Positions 52,732 to 61,853 of a stretch of 64,000 nucleotides of DNA are shown here, in pieces. The notes under the pieces were generated by a model. The model saw only the letters and a list, made by a program, of their open reading frames with translations. It was not told the DNA's origin and did no database searches. How positions within the stretch are numbered: position 1 is the first letter of the stretch; every line of letters starts with the position of its first letter. Location of the stretch: contig NZ_LMIO01000004.1 of assembly GCF_001428745.1 (NCBI RefSeq), forward strand, positions 744,001-808,000, written 5' to 3'. The position numbers were made by a program, and so were the translations under genes. Source of the DNA: Leifsonia sp. Root227 (GTDB lineage Bacteria; Actinomycetota; Actinomycetes; Actinomycetales; Microbacteriaceae).

Positions 52732-54099
52732 TCAGTTTTCGACACTGCCGCGGGATGCGGGCAGCTCGCCCGGGGCGGAGGCCGCGGTGGGGGTGGTCCC
52801 GTCCTCCTCGGCGATGGGATGCGCATCCACGTGGCCGACCGCATCCACGTGGCCGACCGCATCCACGTGGCCGACCGTATCCACCTGGCCGCCCGAATGT
52901 ACGGGGTGCGTGCTCGCCTCCTTCAGCGTGCGGGTGCGCGTGCTTGCCGCCAGCACGAGGACCCCGGCGACGGCCGCGCCGACCGCGAACGCCGTGGTCG
53001 TTCCCGCGTGGTCGACCAGCAGACCGGCCACCGCAGCGCCGACCGCGACGCCGAAGTTGACGGCGGTGTTCGTCCAGGTGGTCGCCTCCGTGCGGACGTG
53101 TTCTGCGGTGAGTGCGTCGGCCAGCAGGTACGCCGTGATGACGGTGGGGGCGAGGAACAGGCCGAGCCCGAACAGGACGACCCCCAGCGTGATCTGCTCC
53201 GGCGCGAGCGCGGCGATGGCGCTCACCGCCACGAACGCGATGCTCAGCACCACCAGCCGGATCGCGAGCGCTGGTTTCCAGGTGCGGTGGCCGTAGACGA
53301 GTCCGCCGACGGCGCTTCCCGCGGCGAGCAGGGCGAGCAGGATGCCGGACACCGCCGCCATCGACCGCTCGGCCGCGAACGCAGGGACCGCGGTCTCGAC
53401 GGTGCCGATCACCAGGCCGACACCGGTCAGCGCGACCAGCACCGTCGGGAACCCGCGCTGCCGCAGCGGACGTTCGTGGGCGTGCGCCGTGGTGGTCGCC
53501 GGGCCTTTCGCGCGTACGTGCCTGTGCAGGCAGAACAGCACGGTCCCCGCCAACGCGACGCCGGCGGTGGTGAACAGCGCCGCCACCGGGCTCGCGACGA
53601 GCACGATCAGGCCGACCAGCAGGGGGCCGGTGGTGAACAGCAGCTCCTCTGCGACTGCATCCAGGCTGTATGCGCGGGGGAGGATGCGCGCGTCCGGTGC
53701 GATCGCGGCCCACATCACGCGCATGGTCGAGCCGAGCGGGGGCGCGAACACGCCGGCGACGGCGGCGAGGCCGATCAGCAGCCACGCCGGGGCGCCCGCG
53801 AGGCAGCCGATCGCGGTGGAGACAAGGGATGCGGCGAACAGCACGCCCATGACCAGCAGCGAGCGTGTCGGCCCGAACCGGTCGACGGCGCGCGCACGGG
53901 CGGGCGAAGCGATCACGTTGGTGACGCCGAACGCACCCGTCGCCGCGCCGGCGGCAGCGAACGTGCCCGTCGCCGCCTGCACGCTGAGCAGCAGCGAGAG
54001 CGAGACGGTCGCGAACGCGAGTCGCCCGATCAGCGCGGAGCCGAACAGCGCGGCCGCGCCGGGGATGCGCAGGACGTCGGCGTACGACTCGCGCTTCAC
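52732..54099 (-). CDS. MFS transporter with histidine-containing repeat tail
   Basis: 455 residues, 12 membrane helices in the first ~395, of the YbfB/ArabEfflux-like MFS type (no drug-specific motif recognised). The C-terminal cytoplasmic tail carries three VGHVDA repeats from an 18-bp tandem DNA repeat, then a Pro/Ala end. GTG 54099 overlaps the stop of the ArsR-like gene, so it is co-expressed with that regulator, a typical exporter-regulator pair. The tail is absent from usual members and contains several His/Asp that could bind metal (inference). Confidence 0.85.
   Translation of the reverse strand: MKRESYADVLRIPGAAALFGSALIGRLAFATVSLSLLLSVQAATGTFAAAGAATGAFGVTNVIASPARARAVDRFGPTRSLLVMGVLFAASLVSTAIGCLAGAPAWLLIGLAAVAGVFAPPLGSTMRVMWAAIAPDARILPRAYSLDAVAEELLFTTGPLLVGLIVLVASPVAALFTTAGVALAGTVLFCLHRHVRAKGPATTTAHAHERPLRQRGFPTVLVALTGVGLVIGTVETAVPAFAAERSMAAVSGILLALLAAGSAVGGLVYGHRTWKPALAIRLVVLSIAFVAVSAIAALAPEQITLGVVLFGLGLFLAPTVITAYLLADALTAEHVRTEATTWTNTAVNFGVAVGAAVAGLLVDHAGTTTAFAVGAAVAGVLVLAASTRTRTLKEASTHPVHSGGQVDTVGHVDAVGHVDAVGHVDAHPIAEEDGTTPTAASAPGELPASRGSVEN
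52823..52894 (-). repeat. 18-bp tandem repeats in the MFS gene tail
   Basis: GCATCCACGTGGCCGACC is repeated at 52823, 52841 and 52859, with a degenerate fourth copy at 52877. The units are in frame and encode VGHVDA repeats. Confidence 0.9.
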
Positions 54100-54710
54100 G
54101 ATGCCGCTCCGGATGCAGCGGATGCGCCGGATGTTCCGGACGCGCCGGATACGCCGGAACCACTCGCCGCGCTGGCCCCTGCCACCAGCTCGAACAGCGC
54201 CAGCGTCGCGGCGACCCTGTGGGTGCCGGGCGTTCCCGCCGGTTGCGCGGCGTCGGCGAGCAAGATGCCCGCCTGCCGCACCAGCCCCTCCACCTCGTGG
54301 AATGCCGCTTCGTCGATGAAGAACTCGGCGTCCGTGAACGTCAATCGCGTGCCAGGCGCCTGCAGTGCCGCTCTCCTGGCCAGCTCAGAGCTCATCGCGA
54401 CGAACAGCTCGGGCGCCCCGGACATCCCGAGTCTTTCGCCGCTGGCCGGATCGTGCCGGTAGCGCTTCGCCTTGCCGCCCCGGATGGCCACCTCCTCGAC
54501 CACATCCACCAGTCCTGCCTCGTGCAGGCGGCGCAGGTGGTAGCTCACGTTCGCCTGGCTTTCACCGAGCTCGCGGGCCGCCTCAGCAGCGCTCAGTGCC
54601 GAGCCGCCGAGCAGCGAGAGCAACTGCAACCGCAGGGGATGCGCGAGCACGCGCAGGTCGCGCAGGTCCAGCGGTTCGCGCTCGCGCGTCGGTGTGGTCT
54701 GTTCCGTCAC
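54096..54710 (-). CDS. ArsR-type winged-helix regulator
   Basis: 204 residues. An ArsR-like HTH (about 15-75: LRVLAHPLRLQLLSLLGG, ELGESQANVSYHLRRLHEAG) precedes a helical C-terminal region seen in the HTH_20/YdfF-like group; the last ~25 residues are a Ser/Gly/Ala repeat tail. GTG 54710 is fixed by a promoter that places the transcript start at the codon. It is the likely regulator of the MFS gene whose start overlaps its stop, and follows the SRPBCC gene on the same strand. Confidence 0.85.
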   Translation of the reverse strand: MTEQTTPTREREPLDLRDLRVLAHPLRLQLLSLLGGSALSAAEAARELGESQANVSYHLRRLHEAGLVDVVEEVAIRGGKAKRYRHDPASGERLGMSGAPELFVAMSSELARRAALQAPGTRLTFTDAEFFIDEAAFHEVEGLVRQAGILLADAAQPAGTPGTHRVAATLALFELVAGASAASGSGVSGASGTSGASAASGAAS

Positions 54711-54716
54711 GGTCCC

Positions 54717-54745
54717 AGTGTGGCGGGAGCCGGTGGAACTGTCAA
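54717..54745 (-). promoter_or_regulatory. promoter of the ArsR-MFS operon, leaderless
   Basis: On the minus strand TTGACA (54740-54745), a 17-base spacer and CACACT (54717-54722) precede GTG 54710 by six bases. The -35 box contains the TGA stop codon of the SRPBCC gene. Confidence 0.6.
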
Positions 54746-55203
54746 ACGTTCCTTTGGGAGTCGAAGTGCACACCGAGACGGGCCAGGCAGTCCTCCCAGC
54801 CTTCGACGTGGTCGGCGGCCGCCTCGGCCGTGCCGAAGCCGTCGTGCACGACGGTGAGGACCGTGCCGGGGACTGAAACCCGCTCCGCCCCGGGTGCCGA
54901 CTCCGTTGCCGCCTCCGCGAATCCCACCGTCACCCGCGTCTCGTCGTCCTCGCCGTCCCACCGCCAGGTGAGCACGATCCGCGACGGCTCGTCCGCCTCC
55001 ACCACCACGCCGGATGCGCCCATCGCGGTCGGCGCGGACCGGATGCTCCACGCGCTCCCCGCCGTCGCATCCACGGTCGCGACGGTCTGGAATCTCGGCG
55101 GCCAGAACCACGACGCCAGCTCCTCCTGCGAGACGAACGCCCGCCAGACCCGCTCCCGATCCGCCCCGAGCGTCCGCGTCACCCGTGCCGTGTGCTCGCC
55201 CAT
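54742..55203 (-). CDS. SRPBCC/AHSA1-family protein
   Basis: 153 residues, START-like fold: TRTLGADRERVWRAFVSQEEL...WFWP opening, then VVVEADEPSRIVLTWRW and a final helix HVEGWEDCLARLGVHFD. AHSA1-type small proteins bind hydrophobic ligands and are often encoded beside ArsR regulators, as here. ATG 55203 has a weak GAAGGCGGA site. Its stop codon lies inside the promoter of the ArsR gene. Ligand unknown. Confidence 0.85.
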   Translation of the reverse strand: MGEHTARVTRTLGADRERVWRAFVSQEELASWFWPPRFQTVATVDATAGSAWSIRSAPTAMGASGVVVEADEPSRIVLTWRWDGEDDETRVTVGFAEAATESAPGAERVSVPGTVLTVVHDGFGTAEAAADHVEGWEDCLARLGVHFDSQRNV

Positions 55204-55398
55204 GCCATCCGCCTTCGCTCGCCGTGCCTGTCGTACTTGTGGACAGGGGCACACTCACCACCCCCGCGATTGGAGCATTCCGCAAACCGTCCGGCGTGCA
55301 TCCGGGAATGGTTTGTAGGCCGCGCACCGCTGACTTCGCGAACCCGGATGTGCGTCGTAGCGTGACGATATCCCGCACGAGAGCGAAGAGGAACCCTG

Positions 55399-57507
55399 AT
55401 GGTCGATACCGCCGAGCGCACGCCTCCGACGAAGAAAACCCCGTCCGCCTCCCTGGCGGAGACCCGATCGACGACCACCCCGCCCGGTGACGCGCGGGCG
55501 CGCATCGACGTGGAGGCGCTCGGGCGCCAACTGCTCGGGGACTGGGCGGAGATCCGGCTCAAGTCGCGTGAGCTGTCGAGCCGTCCGGAGATGCAGAAGG
55601 TCGAGGGGCTCAGCCTCGACGATCAGCGCGCCCGCACCTTCGAGCAGTTGAAGCTGCTCGTGGAGAACGGCCAGGTGCACCGCGCGTTCCCGAAGAGCGT
55701 CGGAGGCGAGGAGGACAACGGCGGCAATATCGCCGGCTTCGAGGAGCTGGTCGCCGCCGATCCGTCGCTCCAGATCAAGTCGGGGGTGCAGTGGGGGCTG
55801 TTCGGCGCCGCCGTGCTGCAGCTCGGCACCGCCCCGCACCACGAGAAGTACCTGCCGGGCATCATGTCCCTCGACGTGCCGGGCGCGTTCGCGATGACGG
55901 AGACAGGGCACGGCTCTGACGTCGCGAGCGTCGCCACCACGGCCACCTACGACGAGGAGACGCAGGAGTTCGTCATCGACACCCCGTTCCGCGGGGCGTG
56001 GAAGGACTACCTCGGCAACGCGGCGAAGGACGGCATCGCCGCTGTCGTGTTCGCCCAGCTCATCACCAAGGGCGTCAACCACGGCGTTCACGCGTTCTAC
56101 GTTCCGATCCGGGATGCGGACGGGGCGTTCCTGCCCGGCGTCGGCGGAGAGGACGACGGTCTCAAGGGCGGCTTGAACGGCATCGACAACGGCCGGCTGC
56201 ACTTCACCGGCGTGCGCGTGCCGCGCACCGATCTGCTGAACAAGTACGGTGACGTCGCAGAGGACGGCACGTACTCGTCGTCGATCAGCAGCCCGGGCCG
56301 CCGCTTCTTCACCATGCTCGGCACGCTCGTGCAGGGTCGCGTCTCCCTCGACGGCTCGGCCGTGAACGCCGCCAAGATCGCTCTCAAGATCGCGATCACC
56401 TACGGCAACGAGCGCCGCCAGTTCACCGCCGGCAGCGACACGGACGAGGAGGTCATCCTCGACTACCAGCGCCACCAGCGCCGCCTGCTCCCCCTGCTGG
56501 CGACCACGTACGCCGCCGGGTTCGCGCACGAGGTGTTCCTGCACAAGTTCGACGACGTGTTCAGCGGACGAGCAGACTCCGACACCGACCGCCAGGACCT
56601 CGAGACCATCGCGGCGGCGCTCAAGCCGCTGTCCACCTGGCACGCGCTCGACACCCTGCAGGAGGCGCGAGAGGCCTGCGGAGGCTCCGGCTTCCTCACG
56701 GAGAACCGGCTCACCTCGCTGCGTCAGGACCTCGACATCTACGTCACGTTCGAGGGCGACAACAACGTGCTGCTGCAGCTCGTCGCCAAGCGTCTCCTCA
56801 CCGACTTCTCGCGCAAGTTCGCCAAGGCGGACGCCGGGGCGCTCGCCCGCTACGTCGTCACCCAGGCAGCGGGCAAGGCGTATCACGGCTCCGGGCTCCG
56901 CTCCGTCGCCCAGACCGTGAAGGACTTCGGTTCGACCGGCCGCTCCGTCAACTGGCTACAGGAGCCGAGCACGCAGCGCGAACTGCTCACCGACAGGGTG
57001 GAGTCGATGATCAGCGAGGTCGCCGGCAAGCTGCGGCCGGCATCCAAGCTGGGCAAGAAGGCCGCTGCCGACCTGTTCAACTCGCAGCAGAACGAGCTCA
57101 TCGAGGCCGCCCGTGCCCACGCGGAGCTGCTGCAGTGGGAGGCATTCACCGACGCCCTCGACAAGGCGCCGGACGCAGGCACCCGTCAGGTGCTCACCTG
57201 GCTGCGCGACCTGTTCGGCTTCGGACTGATCGAGAAGCACCTGGCCTGGTACCTCATCCACGGTCGCCTGTCGCCGCAGCGCGCGCAGGCCGTGACGGCG
57301 TACATCGACCGGCTGCTCACGCGCATCCGGCCGCACGCTGTCGACCTGGTGGATGCGTTCGGCTACGGCCCAGAGCTGGTCCGCGCCAAGATCGCGACCG
57401 GTGCAGAGGCCGCCCGCCAGGCGGAGGCCCGCGACTACTACGCCGCCCAGCGCGCCTCCGGCACCGCCCCCACCCCCGAAAAGTCCCTCAAGTCCCCCAA
57501 GCGCTGA
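55399..57507 (+). CDS. acyl-CoA dehydrogenase/oxidase (ACOX-like)
   Basis: 702 residues, longer than acyl-CoA dehydrogenases (~390) and matching acyl-CoA oxidases. It contains the FAD/substrate segment MTETGHGSDVASVATTATYD, an RVSLDGSAVNAAKIALKIAITY helix region, the catalytic-glutamate region VTFEGDNNVLLQLVAKR, and an ACOX C-terminal domain after about 480. It would oxidise fatty acyl-CoA in beta-oxidation. ATG 55399 follows GAGGA. The 195-base upstream gap has interleaved repeats (CATTCC/GGAATG and CAAACC/GGTTTG) that may be regulator sites. Followed by hairpin copy C. Confidence 0.9.
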   Translation: MVDTAERTPPTKKTPSASLAETRSTTTPPGDARARIDVEALGRQLLGDWAEIRLKSRELSSRPEMQKVEGLSLDDQRARTFEQLKLLVENGQVHRAFPKSVGGEEDNGGNIAGFEELVAADPSLQIKSGVQWGLFGAAVLQLGTAPHHEKYLPGIMSLDVPGAFAMTETGHGSDVASVATTATYDEETQEFVIDTPFRGAWKDYLGNAAKDGIAAVVFAQLITKGVNHGVHAFYVPIRDADGAFLPGVGGEDDGLKGGLNGIDNGRLHFTGVRVPRTDLLNKYGDVAEDGTYSSSISSPGRRFFTMLGTLVQGRVSLDGSAVNAAKIALKIAITYGNERRQFTAGSDTDEEVILDYQRHQRRLLPLLATTYAAGFAHEVFLHKFDDVFSGRADSDTDRQDLETIAAALKPLSTWHALDTLQEAREACGGSGFLTENRLTSLRQDLDIYVTFEGDNNVLLQLVAKRLLTDFSRKFAKADAGALARYVVTQAAGKAYHGSGLRSVAQTVKDFGSTGRSVNWLQEPSTQRELLTDRVESMISEVAGKLRPASKLGKKAAADLFNSQQNELIEAARAHAELLQWEAFTDALDKAPDAGTRQVLTWLRDLFGFGLIEKHLAWYLIHGRLSPQRAQAVTAYIDRLLTRIRPHAVDLVDAFGYGPELVRAKIATGAEAARQAEARDYYAAQRASGTAPTPEKSLKSPKR

Positions 57508-57523
57508 CCCCCGCCCCCAAGCA

Positions 57524-57585
57524 ATCGAGCCGGGACTTATGCACGCGACACGCCGTGGTCGGGTGTGCACAAGTCCCGGCTCGAT
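57524..57585 (+). repeat. 62-bp convergent-junction hairpin, copy C
   Basis: The stem is extended here: 24 bases at 57515-57538 pair perfectly with 57571-57594; the 62-bp family unit is 57524-57585. An inner TGCAC/GTGCA stem and the core CGACACGCCG (57546-57555) occupy the loop. It lies between the acyl-CoA oxidase and malate dehydrogenase stops. Confidence 0.9.
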
Positions 57586-57612
57586 TGCTTGGGGCGGGGC
57601 CGGGCGGGGAGG

Positions 57613-58635
57613 CTAGAGGAGGCCGAGAGAGCGGACGGCGTCGCGCTCGGCGCGGAGCTCGGCGACGGAGGCGTCGATGCGGTCGCGGGAGAACGCGTCG
57701 ATGTCGAGACCGTCGACGATCCGCCAGGCGCCGTCGACCGAGCGCACGGGGAACGACGAGATCAGCCCGGCGTCCACGCCGTACGACCCGTCCGACACGA
57801 CACCGGCCGACGTCCAGCGCGACCCTGTGCCGTCTACCCAGTCGCGCACGTGGTCGATCGCGGCGCTCGCCGCCGACGCAGCGCTCGACGATCCGCGCAC
57901 CTCGATGATCTCGGCGCCGCGCTTGGCGACCCTGGGGATGAACTCGTTCGCCAGCCACTCCTCGTCCACCAGCTCGGTCGCCGGCCGGCCGTTCACGGTG
58001 GCGTGACTGAGGTCGGGGTACTGGCTGGCCGAGTGGTTCCCCCACACGATCACGCCGTCGATCGCGGACACGGGCACGCCCAGCTTCACCGCGAGCTGTG
58101 CGACGGCGCGGTTGTGGTCGAGCCTCGTCATCGCCGTGAACCGGTCGGCCGGCACGTCGGGAGCATGGGAGCTCGCGATCAGCGCGTTCGTGTTGGCCGG
58201 GTTGCCCACCACAAGCACGCGCACATCGGATGCTGCGCCCGCGTTGATCGCCGCGCCCTGCGGCCCGAAGATGGCGCCGTTCGCCTGCAGCAGGTCCGCG
58301 CGCTCCATGCCGGGGCCGCGCGGCCGAGCCCCGACGAGCAGCGCGATGTTGACGCCGTCGAAGGCGGCGGTGGCGTCCTCGGTGACGGTCAGGTCGTGCA
58401 CCAGCGGGAACGCGCCGTCCTGGAGTTCGAGGGCCGTCCCCTCCGCAGCGGCCCTGCCCTGCGGGATCTCGAGCAGCCGCAGCCGCACGGGGACGTCCGG
58501 CCCGAGCAGCTGCCCTGATGCGATGCGGAACAGGAGCGCGTAGCCGATCTGCCCTCCCGCCCCGGTGACGGTGACGGTGACGGGCGTGCGTGCGGTGCTG
58601 CCTGCCGTGGTCTCTGTTGTGCTGTCGGCGCTCAT
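57613..58635 (-). CDS. mdh: malate dehydrogenase
   Basis: 340 residues. NAD-binding GAGGQIGYALLFRIASG near the N-terminus, substrate arginines in ARPRGPGMERADLL, VVGNPANTNAL, the LDHNRA segment and catalytic His in WGNHSASQYPD identify a cytosolic-type MDH that interconverts malate and oxaloacetate in the TCA cycle. ATG 58635; the ~15 residue Ser/Thr leader is longer than usual. Single gene, divergent from the metallopeptidase gene. Confidence 0.94.
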   Translation of the reverse strand: MSADSTTETTAGSTARTPVTVTVTGAGGQIGYALLFRIASGQLLGPDVPVRLRLLEIPQGRAAAEGTALELQDGAFPLVHDLTVTEDATAAFDGVNIALLVGARPRGPGMERADLLQANGAIFGPQGAAINAGAASDVRVLVVGNPANTNALIASSHAPDVPADRFTAMTRLDHNRAVAQLAVKLGVPVSAIDGVIVWGNHSASQYPDLSHATVNGRPATELVDEEWLANEFIPRVAKRGAEIIEVRGSSSAASAASAAIDHVRDWVDGTGSRWTSAGVVSDGSYGVDAGLISSFPVRSVDGAWRIVDGLDIDAFSRDRIDASVAELRAERDAVRSLGLL

Positions 58636-58668
58636 GCCGCCAGCCTATGACGGGGCGCGGAGCCGTAC

Positions 58669-58674
58669 TACCGT
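58669..58674 (+). promoter_or_regulatory. -10 box of the metallopeptidase gene, leaderless
   Basis: TACCGT ends seven bases before ATG 58682 with no ribosome site. Confidence 0.5.
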
Positions 58675-58681
58675 GTCGGGC

Positions 58682-59572
58682 ATGACCTTCAACCCGAACG
58701 CCGACATCAGCGTAGGCAAGGCCAAGCGACGTGGCCGCACGGCCGGGATCGCCGCGGGCGGCGTCGGCCTGGGGGCCATCGTCGTCCTGCTCGTCTCGCA
58801 ACTCTTCGGGGTGGACCTCAGCGCGTTCGTCGACGGCGGTGCCCCGCAGAGCCAGACCCAGCAGATCGGGACAGGAGCCGAGCTCACCGACTGCCTGACG
58901 GGCGCGGACGCGAACGCGAACATCGACTGCAGGATGAAGGGGGCAGCCGCATCCATCGAGGCGTACTGGGCGACCGAGATGCCCGCCCTCGGCGGCACGT
59001 ACTCGTCGCCGCAGTTCGTCCTGTTCACCGGCCAGACCAGCACCGGGTGCGGCACGGCGTCGAGCGCGACCGGCCCGTTCTACTGCCCGCCGGACGAGAC
59101 CATCTACGTCGACACGGCGTTCTACGACGAGCTGCGCAGCCGCTTCGGGTCGAGCGGAGGGCCGCTGGCCGAGATGTACGTGGTCGCGCACGAGTGGGGT
59201 CACCACATCCAGAACATCGGCGGGATCATGGATGCGCACCCCAGCAGGGCCACCGGCGCCGCCTCCGACAGCGTGCGGCTGGAGCTGCAGGCCGACTGCT
59301 TCGCCGGCTCCTGGGCGGCTGCCGCGTCCAGCACGAAGGACGAGAACGGCGTGCCGTTCCTGCAGCCGATCACCCAGCCGCAGATCACGGATGCGCTCAG
59401 CGCGGCCTCGGCGGTCGGCGACGACCGCATCCAGCAGGCATCCACCGGCGGCATCCGCCCAGACACCTGGACCCACGGCTCCTCCGAGCAGCGGCAGCGC
59501 TGGTTCCTCACCGGGTTCCAGAACGGCGCGGGGGCGTGCGACACGTTCTCGGTGCGTGCGGGGTCGCTGTAG
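58682..59572 (+). CDS. neutral zinc metallopeptidase (YpfJ/KPN_02809 family)
   Basis: 296 residues. A basic N-terminus (KAKRRGR) and one membrane helix (about 20-40) anchor an outside peptidase domain. The zinc site HEWGHH (about 170-175) with downstream Glu in LELQADCFAGSW and the terminal RWFLTGFQ are family hallmarks (PF04228). Several cysteines suggest disulfides. ATG 58682 fits the leaderless -10 box. Physiological substrate unknown. Followed 41 bases later by proline iminopeptidase. Confidence 0.9.
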   Translation: MTFNPNADISVGKAKRRGRTAGIAAGGVGLGAIVVLLVSQLFGVDLSAFVDGGAPQSQTQQIGTGAELTDCLTGADANANIDCRMKGAAASIEAYWATEMPALGGTYSSPQFVLFTGQTSTGCGTASSATGPFYCPPDETIYVDTAFYDELRSRFGSSGGPLAEMYVVAHEWGHHIQNIGGIMDAHPSRATGAASDSVRLELQADCFAGSWAAAASSTKDENGVPFLQPITQPQITDALSAASAVGDDRIQQASTGGIRPDTWTHGSSEQRQRWFLTGFQNGAGACDTFSVRAGSL

Positions 59573-59600
59573 CAACTGTGCCCGCACCGCACCCGCCGGG

Positions 59601-59606
59601 TAGCCT
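59601..59606 (+). promoter_or_regulatory. -10 box of the iminopeptidase gene, leaderless
   Basis: TAGCCT ends seven bases before ATG 59614 with no ribosome site. Confidence 0.45.
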
Positions 59607-59613
59607 CGGGCGT

Positions 59614-60570
59614 ATGCGCACTTTCTATCCCGAAATCGAGCCGTACGACTCCGGCATGCTCGACGTCGGAGACGGCCAGCAGCTCTACTGGGAGACCAGC
59701 GGCAATCCGGAGGGCAAACCGGTCGTGTTCCTGCACGGCGGCCCAGGCGGAGGAACGAGCCCGAACCAGCGGCGCGCGTTCGACCCGGAGAAGTACCGCA
59801 TCGTGCTGTTCGATCAGCGCGGCTGCGGCAGGTCGCTGCCGCACGCCAGCGAGCCGGAGGCCGATCTCAGCACGAACACCACCTGGCATCTCGTCGCCGA
59901 CATCGAGAAGCTGCGCGAGCACCTCGGCGTGGAGAAGTGGATGGTGTTCGGCGGTTCCTGGGGGAGCGCGCTCGCCCTCGCGTACGCGCAGACGCACACC
60001 GAGCGGGTGACGGAGCTGGTGCTGCGCGGAATCTTCACGCTGCGGCCGGAAGAGCTCGACTGGTTCTACGAGGGAGGCGCTGCCGCGTTGTTCCCCGACC
60101 TGTGGGAGGGCTTCGTCGAGCCGGTGCCCGTCGCGGAGCGGGGGAGGCTCATCCGGGCGTACAGCAGGCTGCTCAACGACCCGGACCCTGCCGTGCACGT
60201 CCCCGCCGGTGTCGCGTGGTCGCGCTGGGAGTCGTCGACGATCACCCTGTTGCCCCGGCCGGAGGTGGTGGCGAGCTTCACCGAGCAGCAGTACGCGGTG
60301 GCGTTCGCGCGCATCGAGAACCACTACTTCATGAACGGCGGCTGGTTCGAAGAGGAGCAGCTGATCCGGGATGCGCCGAAACTCGCCGGCATCCCCGCCG
60401 TGATCGTGCAGGGCAGGTACGACGCGTGCACTCCGGCGATGACCGCCTGGGACCTGCATCGCGCCTGGCCCGAAGCGGAGTTCCGGCTGATCCCCGACGC
60501 CGGCCACGCTTTCGACGAGCCAGGCATCCTGGATGCGCTCATCGAGGCCACCGACCGGTTCGCGGAGTGA
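59614..60570 (+). CDS. pip: proline iminopeptidase
   Basis: 318 residues, alpha/beta hydrolase of peptidase family S33 that removes N-terminal proline. Oxyanion motif HGGPGGG (about 41-47), DQRGCGRS, nucleophile elbow GGSWGS (Ser about 115), acid in VQGRYDACTP and His in PDAGHAFDEPG are all present. Cytoplasmic. ATG 59614, leaderless promoter. The amidohydrolase gene starts five bases after its stop and is probably co-transcribed. Confidence 0.93.
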   Translation: MRTFYPEIEPYDSGMLDVGDGQQLYWETSGNPEGKPVVFLHGGPGGGTSPNQRRAFDPEKYRIVLFDQRGCGRSLPHASEPEADLSTNTTWHLVADIEKLREHLGVEKWMVFGGSWGSALALAYAQTHTERVTELVLRGIFTLRPEELDWFYEGGAAALFPDLWEGFVEPVPVAERGRLIRAYSRLLNDPDPAVHVPAGVAWSRWESSTITLLPRPEVVASFTEQQYAVAFARIENHYFMNGGWFEEEQLIRDAPKLAGIPAVIVQGRYDACTPAMTAWDLHRAWPEAEFRLIPDAGHAFDEPGILDALIEATDRFAE

Positions 60571-60575
60571 GCGCC

Positions 60576-61760
60576 ATGCAGACCGTTCTTCGCAACGTGC
60601 GGCCGTGGGGAGGCTCCCCGGCCGATCTGCGTATCGCCGACGGCGTGATCGTCGCGATCGAGCCGCACGATCCGTCCGCCGAAGCGGTGTCAGGCGACCC
60701 GGGCACCCGGTTCATCGAGGGCGACGGGCTGCTCGCCCTCCCCGGCCTGGTGAACGCGCACGCGCACCTCGACAAGAGCTGGTGGGGCAAGCCGTGGGTG
60801 TCGTACGGCGGAGAGGCCACCACCCAGGGCCGCATCGAGCACGAGCGTGCGCACCGAGGCGAGCTGGGCATCCCGAGCGGTGACAGCACCCTGGCGCTGT
60901 TGCGCGCGCTGGTGGCGCAGGGGACCACGGCGTTCCGCTCGCACGTGGACGTGGACCTCGGGGTGGGGCTCGACGGCATCCACGTGGTGCGGGATGCTGT
61001 GGCGGCGCTCGGAGTGCCCGTCGCGCTGGAGATCGTGGCGTTCCCGCAGGACGGCGTGCTGCGGCGGCCGGGCGTGCTCGACCTGCTCGACCGCGCGGCG
61101 GCGGAGGGCGCAGAGCACATCGGCGGGCTCGACCCTGCGTCGATCGACCGCGATCCCGTCGGTCAGCTCGACGCGCTGTTCGACATCGCAGACCGGCGCG
61201 GCGTCGGCATCGACATCCACCTGCACGACGGTGGGGAGCTCGGCGCGTTCCAGTACGAGCTCATCATCGAGCGCACGCGTGCCACCGGCCTCGCCGGGCG
61301 GGTGAACGTGGCGCACGGCTTCGCCATCGGGGAGCTGCCGGAGGCGCGGCGCCGCGCGCTCATCGACGGGATGAGCGAGACCGGCGTCTCGATCACGACC
61401 GTCGCGCCGATCAACGCGCCGCGGCTGCCGCTCGCCGAACTGCGCGCTGCCGGGGTGCCCGTCGGGCTCGGAACAGACGGCATCCGCGACCTGTGGGGCC
61501 CGTACGGCGACGGCGACCTGCTGCGCCTGGCTGCGCGCCTCGCCCAGCTCTCCGGCTTCCGGCGCGACGACGACCTGGTGGATGCGGTGCGCGTCGCCAC
61601 GAGCGCCGCCGCCTCCTTCGTCGGCCGCGCCTCCCACGACCTCACCGTCGGCTCCGTCGCCGACGTCGTCCTCCTCGACGCCGAGAACGTCCCAGAGGCG
61701 CTCGTCGCCGCTCCGCCCCGCGCCCTCGTCCTCGTCGCCGGCCACGAGTTCCCCGCCTGA
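60576..61760 (+). CDS. amidohydrolase family protein (cytosine deaminase-like)
   Basis: 394 residues. A small N-terminal beta domain precedes a metal-dependent barrel: NAHAHLDKSWW (first metal ligands), RSHVDVDLG, IHLHDGG, and the late metal aspartate in GLGTDGIRD. This pattern matches the CodA/cytosine deaminase-like group that deaminates or hydrolyses cyclic amides; the true substrate is open. ATG 60576 follows GGAGTGA. It lies five bases downstream of pip and is followed by hairpin copy D. Confidence 0.88.
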   Translation: MQTVLRNVRPWGGSPADLRIADGVIVAIEPHDPSAEAVSGDPGTRFIEGDGLLALPGLVNAHAHLDKSWWGKPWVSYGGEATTQGRIEHERAHRGELGIPSGDSTLALLRALVAQGTTAFRSHVDVDLGVGLDGIHVVRDAVAALGVPVALEIVAFPQDGVLRRPGVLDLLDRAAAEGAEHIGGLDPASIDRDPVGQLDALFDIADRRGVGIDIHLHDGGELGAFQYELIIERTRATGLAGRVNVAHGFAIGELPEARRRALIDGMSETGVSITTVAPINAPRLPLAELRAAGVPVGLGTDGIRDLWGPYGDGDLLRLAARLAQLSGFRRDDDLVDAVRVATSAAASFVGRASHDLTVGSVADVVLLDAENVPEALVAAPPRALVLVAGHEFPA

Positions 61761-61773
61761 CCCCCCCCACATA

Positions 61774-61835
61774 CTCGAGCCGGGACTTGTGTACGCGACA
61801 CGCCGGGCGTGGGCGTACAGAAGTCCCGGCTCGAT
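61774..61835 (+). repeat. 62-bp convergent-junction hairpin, copy D
   Basis: TCGAGCCGGGACTT (61775-61788) pairs perfectly with 61821-61834; inner GTACGC (61791-61796) pairs with 61813-61818. Core CGACACGCCG is at 61796-61805, offset 22. It lies between the amidohydrolase and the minus-strand cytidylyltransferase stops. Confidence 0.9.
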
Positions 61836-61853
61836 TGCTGGGGGAGGGAGGGG

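Noticed and set aside
57515..57594. Short peptides encoded by the 62-bp hairpins (similar MHATRR-like translations at several copies)
   Set aside because: The similarity is explained by the conserved DNA element; no ribosome sites precede them and the arms covary as a structure.
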